NCBI GenBank assembly: GCA_002050355.1
Contig: MWYY01000060.1
Coordinates: forward strand, 62,001 to 126,000
DNA length: 64,000 nucleotides
Direction: 5' to 3'
From: Acidobacteria bacterium 28-9
GTDB lineage: Bacteria > Acidobacteriota > Blastocatellia > Pyrinomonadales > Pyrinomonadaceae
Shown here one piece after another: positions 9,872 through 19,412 of this stretch. Under the pieces are notes generated by a model, which made no database searches, was not told the origin of the DNA, and was given only the letters and a program-made list of their open reading frames with translations. The position numbers and the translations under genes are program-made. Positions within the stretch are counted from its first letter, which is position 1. Each line of letters opens with the position of its first letter.

Positions 9872-10135
9872 CCACGAACAAACACGAAAGGACACGAAAA
9901 AGGAGTTAAAATTTCGGCTCGTTGCAGATGAGTCACTGAATGAACTTAAAGAATACGCCGAAATTTTCTAATCTCGACGCCTCGATTCGATACAAATTTT
10001 TATTTAATTTTGCTGTCTCCTCGCCTGAAAATCCTCAAAGCCTTTCTATTTCCGCCACTTTAAATTTCGTGTAAACGCAGGCACGCTGTTTGCTCGAAAA
10101 TTGTTTAAATTTTATCAAAGGAGAATTTAATCAAA

Positions 10136-10354
10136 ATGCAAGACATACAGAACATTCCAAATCCTGATGTGAATTCAGGCAGCGGAGACGACGGTGATTT
10201 CGGCGATAATTCTGAAGGTATTTCCGACGCACCGAACACGGATGTCGAACAACCTAAAAAAGAAAATCCGACGCCAAACGACAGAATACCAAGTGCGCCA
10301 ATCGAAGAACCGCCAGCCGACGAAGATGCCGCCGAGCCGAAACGATACGCTTAA
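10136..10354 (+). CDS. Small acidic, Pro-rich hypothetical protein
   Basis: 72 aa ORF preceded by AAAGGAG; followed by long hairpin. Confidence 0.5.
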   Translation: MQDIQNIPNPDVNSGSGDDGDFGDNSEGISDAPNTDVEQPKKENPTPNDRIPSAPIEEPPADEDAAEPKRYA

Positions 10355-10369
10355 CAAAATTATAAAGCG

Positions 10370-10411
10370 GGAAATCGAATGTTGAATTCACTAATTCAAC
10401 ATTCGATTTCC
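10370..10411. terminator. 19-bp perfect hairpin
   Basis: GGAAATCGAATGTTGAATT-cact-AATTCAACATTCGATTTCC. Confidence 0.75.
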
Positions 10412-10427
10412 TATTATTTGTTTATTT

Positions 10428-10709
10428 ATGACGGAATTTATTGGTTGGGTTAGCTCGATTATTTTGATTATAACCATTGCAAAGCAAGTTTATAAACAAT
10501 GGAAAGAAGGCAAAAGTGAAGGCGTTTCGATTTGGCTTTTCGCCGGGCAGATTGCCGCCTCAATCGGTTTTGCCGTTTACAGCTATTTGGTTTGGAATCC
10601 GGTTTTTATCTTTACGAATTCGTTGATGGTCTTAAACGGCATCGCCGGTTTATTAATCAATATTCACCTGAAAAAGCGCGAGGGGAAAAGAGAGATGGAA
10701 CGCGGCTGA
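10428..10709 (+). CDS. SemiSWEET/PQ-loop family transporter
   Basis: 93 aa, three TM; IGWVSSIILIITIAKQVYKQWKEGKSEGVSIWLF. Confidence 0.85.
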   Translation: MTEFIGWVSSIILIITIAKQVYKQWKEGKSEGVSIWLFAGQIAASIGFAVYSYLVWNPVFIFTNSLMVLNGIAGLLINIHLKKREGKREMERG

Positions 10710-10865
10710 AAACCGAATCGAAACGAATTGGCAAAGATTTATCTTTTAGATTCCTCCATTTTCATCTGTGCTTTTTCCGCAAAAATCTGTGTTCCGCTTC
10801 TTCTTTTGTAATTTTTGATTGTAGAGATTTCCGCCAAATCCTTCTGACTTGACAGAAGGTTTATT

Positions 10866-10884
10866 TGTAACTAAACTTGTTACA
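10866..10884. promoter_or_regulatory. Putative Rrf2-family operator
   Basis: TGTAAC-N7-GTTACA inverted repeat immediately upstream of the rrf2 ATG (10888). Confidence 0.55.
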
Positions 10885-10887
10885 GTT

Positions 10888-11313
10888 ATGGCAGCTAACA
10901 GCCGATTTTCAATTGCGGTTCACGTGCTGACGATGCTTGCAAAAAATTGCGACGGGCGCGTTAAATCGGACTTTATCGCCGAGAGCGTCAATACAAATCC
11001 GGTCGTTATCCGCCGTCTCTTGTGCAGCTTACAGGAAGCGAATCTGGTTGTTTCGCAAGTCGGTGCATCAGGCGGCACTTGTCTGGCGCGACAGCCCAAA
11101 AAAATTACGCTTTCGGAAATCTACAATGCGGTTTCGCACGGCGAAATTTTTTCTCCGCATCCGAAGACGCCGAATCAGGATTGTCCGGTCGGAAAAAATA
11201 TCGAAGCAATTTTGTGTCGTTTGCAAAAAGAGATTGATAAGACCGTCGAGCAGAAACTGGCGCAATACACTTTGCAAAACGTAATTGAAATGGTCGAGCG
11301 GGAAAAAGTATAA
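10888..11313 (+). CDS. Rrf2 family transcriptional regulator (track ORF begins 10849)
   Basis: MAANSRFSIAVHVLTMLA...SDFIAESVNTNPVVIRRLL winged helix. Confidence 0.9.
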   Translation: MAANSRFSIAVHVLTMLAKNCDGRVKSDFIAESVNTNPVVIRRLLCSLQEANLVVSQVGASGGTCLARQPKKITLSEIYNAVSHGEIFSPHPKTPNQDCPVGKNIEAILCRLQKEIDKTVEQKLAQYTLQNVIEMVEREKV

Positions 11314-11330
11314 ATTTTTTTGAGAACAAT

Positions 11331-11349
11331 TGTAGCAGCTAAAGTTACA
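11331..11349. promoter_or_regulatory. Putative second Rrf2-family operator
   Basis: TGTAGC-N7-GTTACA, same spacing as 10866-10884, upstream of the nitroreductase gene. Confidence 0.5.
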
Positions 11350-11380
11350 AAATAATAAAATATCAAAAGAGGAAACGAAA

Positions 11381-12034
11381 ATGGGAAGAAACGGAATTTC
11401 AAATGAAACAATTTTGGAACAGTTAAATTGGCGTTATGCGGTTAAAAAATTCGATGCGGCAAGAAAGGTTTCCGACGAAGATTGGAATACGCTTGAGCAA
11501 TCTTTGATTCTCGCGCCGTCAAGTTACGGACTTCAGCCATATAAGTTTGTCGTCGTTACGGACGAAAAATTGAAAGCGGAATTGACGCCTGCGGCTTACG
11601 GGCAAACTCAGATTGTCGATTGCTCGCATCTGGTTGTCGTCGCGTATAAAAAAGTTTTGACCGACGCCGACATCGAGCATTTCGTCGAGCGCAATATGGA
11701 AGTTCGCAATCAGCCGCACGAACAGCTTGCCGATTATGAAAACACAATGAAAGGCTCGGCGAAAAAAGCGGTTTCAGAAAACACAATCGAAACCTGGAAT
11801 TCGCGGCAGGCATATCTGGCGCTCGGATTTCTGCTTGAAACAGCAGCAATTTTAGGCATTGACGCTTGCCCGATGGAAGGTTTCAACCCGGCGGAGGTTA
11901 ACCGTATTTTGGGCTTGGAAGATTATTCGGCGGTCACTTTGTGCGCGGTCGGTTACCGTGATGCGGAAAACGATTGGCTGGCGAATCTGCCGAAAGTGCG
12001 CTTTCCGAAAGAAGAATTGATTGACAGAAGATAA
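11381..12034 (+). CDS. NAD(P)H-dependent oxidoreductase, nitroreductase family
   Basis: 217 aa; WRYAVKKFD...LAPSSYGLQPYKFVVV, CPMEGF. Confidence 0.92.
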   Translation: MGRNGISNETILEQLNWRYAVKKFDAARKVSDEDWNTLEQSLILAPSSYGLQPYKFVVVTDEKLKAELTPAAYGQTQIVDCSHLVVVAYKKVLTDADIEHFVERNMEVRNQPHEQLADYENTMKGSAKKAVSENTIETWNSRQAYLALGFLLETAAILGIDACPMEGFNPAEVNRILGLEDYSAVTLCAVGYRDAENDWLANLPKVRFPKEELIDRR

Positions 12035-12115
12035 AAGAACAAACACAAAAAGCACGGACGTTAAAATAAATAAATTTTCCCGTCTTTTCGTGTTTGTCCG
12101 CGGCTAAAAATTAGT

Positions 12116-12727
12116 ATGAAATCATATATTGAAAAATCAATGACGTTTGCCGAGTATTTAAAGCTGATTGACGATTTGCTTTTGGAAGGCAAGACGACGG
12201 GCGAAAATCAATCCGAACAGATGTTCGGTTTCGGAAAATTGAATCGTCAACGGATGAAGCGGCTCGATAAAACGGTTAAACTGAACAACTCTTTGATAGA
12301 AAAAGCGCAGAACGTAAAAGCAGATTGGATTTGGTTGATTATAACCGAAGCCTGGTGCGGCGACGCGGCGCAGAATATTCCGATTATCGAAAAAATCGCG
12401 GCGGAAAATCCAAACATCGAAACCAGATATTTACTGCGCGATGAGAATCTCGATTTGATGGACAGGTATTTGACCGACGGCGGGCGCGCCATTCCGAAAT
12501 TGATTTGTCTGGACGCGGAAACTTTTCGGGAAATTGGAACCTGGGGTTCGCGCCCTAAAATTGCCGATGCTTACTTTCACGAAATGAAGGCGCAGGGTTT
12601 GGAAAAACCGATAATGATGGAAAAAATGCAGCGCTGGTATTTGGCGGACGCGAATCAATCATTGCAAAACGAGTTTGAAAAGTTGTTGGAAAATTGGTCA
12701 GAGGAATTTTCGAGCGCAAAGGTTTGA
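12116..12727 (+). CDS. Thioredoxin-fold family protein
   Basis: EAWCGDAAQNIP with cis-Pro AIPKLICLD. Confidence 0.85.
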   Translation: MKSYIEKSMTFAEYLKLIDDLLLEGKTTGENQSEQMFGFGKLNRQRMKRLDKTVKLNNSLIEKAQNVKADWIWLIITEAWCGDAAQNIPIIEKIAAENPNIETRYLLRDENLDLMDRYLTDGGRAIPKLICLDAETFREIGTWGSRPKIADAYFHEMKAQGLEKPIMMEKMQRWYLADANQSLQNEFEKLLENWSEEFSSAKV

Positions 12728-12862
12728 TTGAAATAAACAGGTTAAACGGATTGGAAAATTTACCGAAAACGCAAGAGAAAATGCCTGTTTTATTCATAGG
12801 ACACTGTAGCCCGCTGAACGGCATCGAGCATTTATGACTTCGGTTAAAATTGGTAATTAAAG

Positions 12863-13870
12863 ATGAAAGCATACGAAATACAACAATTCGGAATAGAAAA
12901 TTTAGCCTTGACTGAGCGCAGCGAGCCGAAAGTGCAGACAAATGAAGTTTTAGTGAAATTTCACGCCGCGTCTTTGAATTACCGCGATTTGTTGATGGTC
13001 AAAGGCGTTTACAATCCGAAATTGAAAACGCCTTTAGTTCCATTCTCGGACGGTGCGGGTGAAGTTGTTGCAACTGGCGAAAACGTTACGAAATGGAAGG
13101 AAGGTGACAGAGTTTGCCCGATTTTTATGCAAAGCTGGATTGACGGCAATATTGATTTTCAGAAAGCTAAAACTACGCTCGGCGGCGATTTGGATGGCTG
13201 TTTGAGGGAATTTGGAGCGTTTGACGAAAATAGTTTGGTGCGAATTCCAGACCATTTAAGCTATGAAGAAGCGGCTACTTTGCCGTGCGCGGCAGTAACG
13301 GCGCATAACGCGCTGATGGTTTCCGGCAATATCAAGCCTGACCACACGATTTTGCTGCAAGGTACGGGAGGCGTTTCGATTTTCGCCCTGCAATTTGCCA
13401 GCGTTTTGGGTTGTCGAACGATTATTACATCTTCGAGCAATGAAAAATTGCAGCGGGCGAAAGAAGTCGGCGCTGACGATTTAATAAATTATAAAGAACG
13501 TGAGGATTGGGACAAAGCGGTTTTGGAATTAACCGAAAAGTTTGGCGTTGACCAAATTGTCGAAGTGGGCGGCGCCGGAACGATGCAGAAATCCCTGAAC
13601 GCCGTGAAAATGGGCGGACATATCGCGGTTATCGGCGTTTTGGCGGGTAATGGCGATTTTGATTTGCGCTCGGTTTTGATGAAATCGGTAGAAATGCAGG
13701 GAATTTTCGTCGGCTCGCGGCAGATGTTTGAAGATATGAATCGCCTGATTTGCCAGCACAATTTGAAGCCTGTTGTTGATAAAACTTTTGCGTTCGACGA
13801 AGTGAAAGAGGCGCTCGAATATATGGAAAGCGGTTCGCATTTCGGGAAAATTGTCGTCAGGATTCAATAA
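12863..13870 (+). CDS. Zinc-type alcohol dehydrogenase/quinone oxidoreductase family
   Basis: 335 aa MDR fold; VPFSDGAGEVVATGENV, GTGGVSIFALQFA. Confidence 0.92.
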   Translation: MKAYEIQQFGIENLALTERSEPKVQTNEVLVKFHAASLNYRDLLMVKGVYNPKLKTPLVPFSDGAGEVVATGENVTKWKEGDRVCPIFMQSWIDGNIDFQKAKTTLGGDLDGCLREFGAFDENSLVRIPDHLSYEEAATLPCAAVTAHNALMVSGNIKPDHTILLQGTGGVSIFALQFASVLGCRTIITSSSNEKLQRAKEVGADDLINYKEREDWDKAVLELTEKFGVDQIVEVGGAGTMQKSLNAVKMGGHIAVIGVLAGNGDFDLRSVLMKSVEMQGIFVGSRQMFEDMNRLICQHNLKPVVDKTFAFDEVKEALEYMESGSHFGKIVVRIQ

Positions 13871-13883
13871 AAGGAGAAAATTT

Positions 13884-14246
13884 ATGAGCAAAATGATTGA
13901 ACCAAACAACTGGGAAAAATTTTTACAGGAATTTTCCGAACGCAACCGCGAACGGCGGGCGCGTTTTAATATCTTTTTTAGTTCGGGCGAAACGGTTGAA
14001 GAAGCCGAAGAAGGACATCTTAAAAACGTTTCGCTTAGTAAAAACGGTGGTAAAACGCAGGTTATTGTCGAACGCACTGACCGCAGCGAAAAGGACGAAA
14101 AAACGATGACCGACCCGATTGACAACGTGCGCGGAATCGCCGTGCAGTATGAAACCGACGGCAGCGAAAACATTCTGGAAATCACGGACGACAAAAATAC
14201 TCTGCTGAGTTTGCGCCTTGAATCGAAACTTGACGGCAATTCCTAA
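13884..14246 (+). CDS. Conserved hypothetical (DUF5335-like)
   Basis: MSKMIEPNNWEKFLQEFSERNRERRARFNIFFSS; start preceded by AAAAGGAG. Confidence 0.55.
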   Translation: MSKMIEPNNWEKFLQEFSERNRERRARFNIFFSSGETVEEAEEGHLKNVSLSKNGGKTQVIVERTDRSEKDEKTMTDPIDNVRGIAVQYETDGSENILEITDDKNTLLSLRLESKLDGNS

Positions 14247-14258
14247 GCGAACATTTTC

Positions 14259-14914
14259 ATGCACATCGTTTCAACGGAAATCCAGGATTACGCAGAGAAC
14301 TATACGTCCTTTGAGAGCAAAATTTTAACCGAACTGCGCGAAAAAACATTTGCCGAGCGCGATGATAAATCAATGCTTTCGGGCTTTTATCAAGGTCGCT
14401 TGCTCGCAATGTTCAGCAAAATGATTCAGCCGAAACGCATCCTGGAAATCGGAACTTATATGGGTTATTCGGCAATGTGTCTGGCGGAAGGTTTAACCGA
14501 AAACGGCGAAATTATTACGCTCGACGTAAATGAAGAATTTAATAAAACGGCGAAAAGTTTTTGGGCAAAATCGGCACACGCGGACAAAATAAAATCTTTC
14601 GTCGGCAATGCTCTGGAAATTATTCCGACGCTCGATAAAACTTTCGACCTTGTTTTTATTGATGCTGACAAACCGAGTTATTTGAATTATTACAATCTGG
14701 TTTTTCCGAAACTCAGAATCGGCGGAATTGTTATTGCCGACAATATTTTGTGGAGCGGAAAGGTTTGGAAGCCGAAAACAACGGCGCGGAAATTGACCCG
14801 AACACGAAAAGCCTGCACGAATTTAATCAAAAAATTCAGGCGGATGAGCGCGTCAGCAATGTTCTGTTGGCAGTGCGCGACGGTTTGATGATTGTGCGAA
14901 AAGAAAAAAATTAA
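14259..14914 (+). pseudogene. O-methyltransferase with -1 frameshift near 14764 (track ORF ends 14888)
   Basis: SAM-dependent OMT (EIGTYMGYSAMCLAEGL...DLVFIDADKPSYLNYY); adding one T in the 14764-14766 run gives ...NILWSGKVLEAENNGAEIDPNTKSLHEFNQKIQADERVSNVLLAVRDGLMIVRKEKN*. Confidence 0.85.
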
Positions 14915-14947
14915 AAGGAAAAAGGCAAAGAGAAGAAATTGTTTGTT

Positions 14948-15847
14948 ATGGAGAAAAGAAAATTTGGCAAAACAGATTTGGAGTTTTCGGTGCTTGGGTT
15001 TGGAGGCGCGGAAATCGGCTTTAACCCGAATCAGACACAGGCGGACGTAACCGAATTGCTCAATTCCGCGCTTGATGCGGGATTGAATCTGGTTGACACG
15101 GCGGCAGCTTATAAAACTTCGGAAAAAATGATTGGAGAAGCCGTCGGCAAGCGGCGCAGGGAATTTTATTTGATTACAAAATGCGGCGCGTTAGATGGTT
15201 TTATCCGTTTTGATTGGTCGAAAAAGGGAATTTTGGAAACGATTGAACAAAGTTTGCGGAATCTTAAAACGGATTATTTAGACATCGCGCAATTGCATAG
15301 CTGCGACGCTGATGAACTGCGTCGCGGCGATGCTATCGAAGGCTTGCAGCGCGCGGTTGAAAAAGGCTACACGCGATATATCGGTTATTCGGGCGATAAT
15401 GAAGACGCGCGGATGGCGATTGAAATGGATGTTTTCGATTCGTTTCAAACTTCTGTGAACATTGCCGACCAGACGCCGATTGACGGAAACGTTGCGCTTG
15501 CCGCGTCAAAAAATCTCGGCGTGATTGCCAAACGTCCGATTGCCAACGCCGTCTGGAGGCACAAGGAAAAGCCGAGCGAATCGTATCATCACGAATACTG
15601 GGACAGAATTCAAAAACTGCAATATGATTTTTTGAAAAAATCTCAGGAAGAAGCGACGGCGACCGCCTTAAGATTTACGCTTTCGATTCCGGGCGTTTCA
15701 ACCGCGATTGTCGGCACGACGCGCCCGAATCGCTGGCAGGAAAACGCGGGTTATGTAGCGGAAGGAAAATTATCGAACGAAGAATTTGAAGCGATTCGCA
15801 ATCGCTGGCGCGAAGTCGCCGGTGAAGATTGGATTGGAATGACTTAA
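14948..15847 (+). CDS. Aldo/keto reductase
   Basis: KFGKTDLEFSVLGFGGAEIG; YLDIAQLHS. Confidence 0.93.
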   Translation: MEKRKFGKTDLEFSVLGFGGAEIGFNPNQTQADVTELLNSALDAGLNLVDTAAAYKTSEKMIGEAVGKRRREFYLITKCGALDGFIRFDWSKKGILETIEQSLRNLKTDYLDIAQLHSCDADELRRGDAIEGLQRAVEKGYTRYIGYSGDNEDARMAIEMDVFDSFQTSVNIADQTPIDGNVALAASKNLGVIAKRPIANAVWRHKEKPSESYHHEYWDRIQKLQYDFLKKSQEEATATALRFTLSIPGVSTAIVGTTRPNRWQENAGYVAEGKLSNEEFEAIRNRWREVAGEDWIGMT

Positions 15848-15949
15848 AACAGTGATGAACGGTGAGTTGTAAGGGAAGGCAAATTGGATTTTACTTGAAA
15901 AGTTGATTTACAAAGACTTACCACTCACAAAAGACAGGATATTAAAATT

Positions 15950-16939
15950 ATGAAAAAACGAACACTGGGAAAAGATTTGGAAGTTTCAGCCGTCGGGCTG
16001 GGCTGTATGGGAATGTCGGATTTTTATTCGGGGCGCGACGACGATGAATCGATTAAAACAATTCACCGCGCTTTGGAACTCGGTGTTAATTTTCTCGACA
16101 CGGCGGATATGTATGGCTACGGCGACAACGAAGAACTCGTCGGCAAAGCGATAAAAGGCAAACGCGACGAATTTGTGATTGCGACTAAGTTTGCAATCGA
16201 GCGTGACAAAAACGACCCAAATGTTCGCGGCATTAACGGCAAACCCGAATACGTCAAAAAAGCCGTCGAAGCGAGTTTGAAACGTTTGGGAATTGATACG
16301 ATTGACCTTTATTACCAGCATCGCGTTGACCCGGAAACTCCGATTGAAGATACGGTCGGTGCGATGGCGAAACTCGTTGAAGAAGGAAAAGTAAAATATC
16401 TGGGTTTGTCCGAAGCGAGCGCGGAAACTTTGAAAAGGGCAAACGCGACTCATCAAATCACAGCTTTGCAAAGCGAGTATTCGCTTTGGACGCGAGACGT
16501 TGAAGACAACGACGTGCTTAAAACGTGCCGCGAACTCGGCATCGGATTCGTTCCGTATTCGCCTTTAGGACGTGGCTTTCTTTCAGGTGAAATCAAACGG
16601 TTTGAAGATTTGGCGGAAGAAGATTATCGTCGTCAAAGCCCCCGTTTTCAAGGTGAAAATTTTGATAAAAATATGCACCTTGTTGAAGAAGTCGAGAAAA
16701 TTGCTAATGAAAAAGGAATCACGACATCGCAGCTCGCGCTTGCCTGGGTTTTGGCGCAAGGTCAGGACATCGTTCCGATTCCGGGAACGAAACGCCGAAA
16801 ATATCTGGAGCAAAACGCAGCATCGACCGAAGTGATTTTAAGTCAGGAAGATTTGGCGCGCATCGAAGACATTTTTCCGAAAAACGCGGCGAGCGGACTT
16901 CGTTATCCCGAAGCGATGATGGCGAGCGTTAATAAATAA
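15950..16939 (+). CDS. Aldo/keto reductase
   Basis: 329 aa; [41 protein letters not shown]. Confidence 0.95.
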   Translation: MKKRTLGKDLEVSAVGLGCMGMSDFYSGRDDDESIKTIHRALELGVNFLDTADMYGYGDNEELVGKAIKGKRDEFVIATKFAIERDKNDPNVRGINGKPEYVKKAVEASLKRLGIDTIDLYYQHRVDPETPIEDTVGAMAKLVEEGKVKYLGLSEASAETLKRANATHQITALQSEYSLWTRDVEDNDVLKTCRELGIGFVPYSPLGRGFLSGEIKRFEDLAEEDYRRQSPRFQGENFDKNMHLVEEVEKIANEKGITTSQLALAWVLAQGQDIVPIPGTKRRKYLEQNAASTEVILSQEDLARIEDIFPKNAASGLRYPEAMMASVNK

Positions 16940-16970
16940 TAAATTAAAGTGACTACGGACAAAAAAAATC

Positions 16971-17261
16971 GTGCTTTTTGCGCGGTTGAAAGTGAAAAAG
17001 GGAACTGAAGGCGAAGCAAAACGCGCCGCGCTTTCGATTATCGAGAAATCGCGTGCCGAAAGCGGTTGTTTGAATTATGATTTTCATCAAGTGATTGACG
17101 ATGCGGCAGTTTTTCTCTGGCACGAGACTTGGGAAAATGAAACGGCGATTGATGCGCACGCAAATTCTTTGCACTTTAAGGAATTCAGCCAGGCGATCGA
17201 AAACATTACGGACGAGCCTTTGCAGATAACTTTGACGCGAATGGTTAGCGAAAAGGCATAA
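16971..17261 (+). CDS. Antibiotic biosynthesis monooxygenase (ABM) domain protein, probable GTG start
   Basis: LKVKKGTEGEAKRAALSIIEKSRAESGCLNYDFHQ...FLWHETWENETAIDAHANSLHF. Confidence 0.85.
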   Translation: MLFARLKVKKGTEGEAKRAALSIIEKSRAESGCLNYDFHQVIDDAAVFLWHETWENETAIDAHANSLHFKEFSQAIENITDEPLQITLTRMVSEKA

Positions 17262-17289
17262 ACATTAACTTATAAAAAGGAGAAATTAA

Positions 17290-17742
17290 ATGAATTTTAC
17301 AAGACGAGCGAACGCCGATTGGAACGGCGGAATTATGGACGGAAAGGGAACGGTTAAATTAGGAAGCGGCGCGTTTGAAGGCGCGTATTCCTTTAAATCA
17401 CGTTTCAGCGAAGATGAAGAGCAAAAAGCCACGAATCCCGAAGAATTAATCGCGGCGGCGCACGCCGGTTGTTACACGATGGCTCTGTCGGGAAATTTGG
17501 GCAAAGCCGGTTACGCGCCGAAAAACATTCATACGACGGCGAACGTGAAAATCGAAAAGCAAGGCGACGGTTTTGTTATTCCTAACATCGATTTGCAGAC
17601 GACGGCAGATGTCGATGGAATTTCAGACGACGAATTTCAAAAAATTGCTGAAGAAACAAAGAAAACCTGTCCGGTGTCGCAAGTATTAAGCGGCGCGGAA
17701 ATTAGTTTGAAAGCGGAATTAACGAAAGCATCGGCGGCTTAA
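17290..17742 (+). CDS. OsmC family peroxiredoxin
   Basis: 150 aa; NPEELIAAAHAGCYTMALS, KTCPVSQVL. Confidence 0.95.
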   Translation: MNFTRRANADWNGGIMDGKGTVKLGSGAFEGAYSFKSRFSEDEEQKATNPEELIAAAHAGCYTMALSGNLGKAGYAPKNIHTTANVKIEKQGDGFVIPNIDLQTTADVDGISDDEFQKIAEETKKTCPVSQVLSGAEISLKAELTKASAA

Positions 17743-17780
17743 ATTTGAATCAGTGCATTGAGTGAAAAATTCGGTGCGGC

Positions 17781-17822
17781 AAAATTATAAGGAGGGTTTT
17801 TTCAACCTGTCCTTATAATTTT
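17781..17822. terminator. Bidirectional hairpin between convergent genes
   Basis: AAAATTATAAGGA...TCCTTATAATTTT, 13-bp perfect stem. Confidence 0.8.
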
Positions 17823-17860
17823 GAAAACGTAAATTGTTGATAAAATTTATTGACGATTTA

Positions 17861-18088
17861 CTATTTGGAATCTGTGCCGCGTCCGGTTTTTTGCTGTAAT
17901 TCTTCGATGCGCTTGGAAGCCTCAGCCTTTGTGAGATTTTCGTCAAATTCTTCTTTGGCTTCCTCGCTCAAAGTCGTCAAATAAGAACGCTGCGCACCGG
18001 TCATCGGCTCGTCGCCGGTCGTCCAATTGTCCGGGTCTTTAATAGTGTTGCTTTCATCGGCGTGGTCTTGTGTTTTTTTGTCAGACAT
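17861..18088 (-). CDS. DUF3072-like protein
   Basis: PDNWTTGDEPMTGAQRSYLTTLSEEAKEEFDENLTKAEASKRIEELQ. Confidence 0.85.
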   Translation of the reverse strand: MSDKKTQDHADESNTIKDPDNWTTGDEPMTGAQRSYLTTLSEEAKEEFDENLTKAEASKRIEELQQKTGRGTDSK

Positions 18089-18323
18089 AAAAATTCTCCT
18101 TGTGTTCGATTTTGTTTCAGTGATTAAACATCAAATCACAGTTTGCACAAATCATGCCAAAAGGAAATTTGAAGTCGGAGACTTATGAAACAGTAATTTA
18201 GAAGAACAGTTGGCAAACGAGTTGTCGGCAAGTTAATATATATTCAAACATTTGCGAGAAATTTATTTAAATTGGAAATAACTTTTGTATCGCAACGATC
18301 AAAATTTACAAGGAGACGAGAAA

Positions 18324-18650
18324 ATGGGAAATTTTACAAAAGAAGCGACGGATACAAATTTTGAAAAGGACGTTTTGGGTTCGGACAAAGCCGTTTTAGT
18401 CGATTTCTGGGCGGAATGGTGCGGACCGTGTCGTATGATTGCGCCTTCGGTCGAAGCGATTGCCGAAGAATATGGTGACAAAGCGGGCGTTTTCAAGATG
18501 AACGTGGACGAAAATATGAACGTACCACAGCGTTTCGGGATTCGCGGCATTCCGACTTTGATTGTTTTTAAAGGCGGACAAGAGCAGGAACGCATCGTCG
18601 GTGCGGTTTCGCGTGAAGCGATTGCGAAAGTCATTGACAAATACGTTTAA
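18324..18650 (+). CDS. trxA: Thioredoxin (track ORF begins 18285)
   Basis: VDFWAEWCGPCRMIAP, FGIRGIPTLIVFKGG. Confidence 0.96.
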   Translation: MGNFTKEATDTNFEKDVLGSDKAVLVDFWAEWCGPCRMIAPSVEAIAEEYGDKAGVFKMNVDENMNVPQRFGIRGIPTLIVFKGGQEQERIVGAVSREAIAKVIDKYV

Positions 18651-18670
18651 TAATTGTGAGTTATAAGTAG

Positions 18671-18713
18671 AAAAGTGAGAGCGGCAAAACCATTATGCTG
18701 CTCTCACTTTTTA
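18671..18713 (+). terminator. Rho-independent terminator after trxA
   Basis: AAAAGTGAGAGC...GCTCTCACTTTT followed by TTATT. Confidence 0.8.
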
Positions 18714-18898
18714 TTATCCAAACCTTTTATTTTGACCTTTCATTATCTGTCTTTAATCGGCAACTCATAACTCTTAACTGGCATAATGATTGCACTGTTG
18801 TCTCGACACAAGAGCCGGATGTATCAAAAACATTCTTTCAAATTATCGAAAGGAATCGGTTTGCAGATAATTATAAACAAAAGAGAAAGGGAGAAATT

Positions 18899-19351
18899 AT
18901 GAACGCATTGGAATTATTAAAAGCTGATCACGATAAAGTCGACAAACTTTTCAAACGGGCGGAAGCAACCGAAGACGAAAGCAAAAAACACGAGCTTTTC
19001 GAACAGATAAAGCTCGAACTTCTAACACACGCGCACATCGAAGAAACAATTTTCTACCCGACAATTATGGTCAATGAAGAAATCAAAGACATCGTTCTCG
19101 AAGGACTGGAAGAACACAAACAGGCGAAAACGCTTTTGCGTGAAATTCCGCGCCTTGCCGACGGCAGCGAAAAATTTGAAGCCAAATTCAAAGTTTTAAT
19201 GGAAGACATCGAACACCACGTCGAAGAAGAAGAAAGCGATATGTTCAAGAAAGTGAGAGCCGCTTTCGATAGCGCGCAGCTCGAAGAAATGGGCGCGCAG
19301 ATGGAAACCGAAAAACTTGTGTTTCAAAAATCTTACAATGCGAGCGCGTAA
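18899..19351 (+). CDS. Hemerythrin-domain (HHE) protein (track ORF begins 18695)
   Basis: LLKADHDKVDKLF...LLTHAHIEETIFYP...EHHVEEEESDMF. Confidence 0.92.
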   Translation: MNALELLKADHDKVDKLFKRAEATEDESKKHELFEQIKLELLTHAHIEETIFYPTIMVNEEIKDIVLEGLEEHKQAKTLLREIPRLADGSEKFEAKFKVLMEDIEHHVEEEESDMFKKVRAAFDSAQLEEMGAQMETEKLVFQKSYNASA

Positions 19352-19372
19352 GATTTTGAATTAAATTTTTAC

Positions 19373-19409
19373 AAAAAAGCCGCAGATTATTTTAATCTGC
19401 GGCTTTTTT
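19373..19409. terminator. Bidirectional rho-independent terminator
   Basis: AAAAAAGCCGCAGATTA-ttt-TAATCTGCGGCTTTTTT. Confidence 0.92.
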
Positions 19410-19412
19410 ATT

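Noticed and set aside
16950-16975. In-frame TGA just upstream of the ABM-domain ORF as a second Sec site
   Set aside because: The ABM domain begins at the GTG, there is no Cys-homologue context and no SECIS-like hairpin follows; GTG start is sufficient
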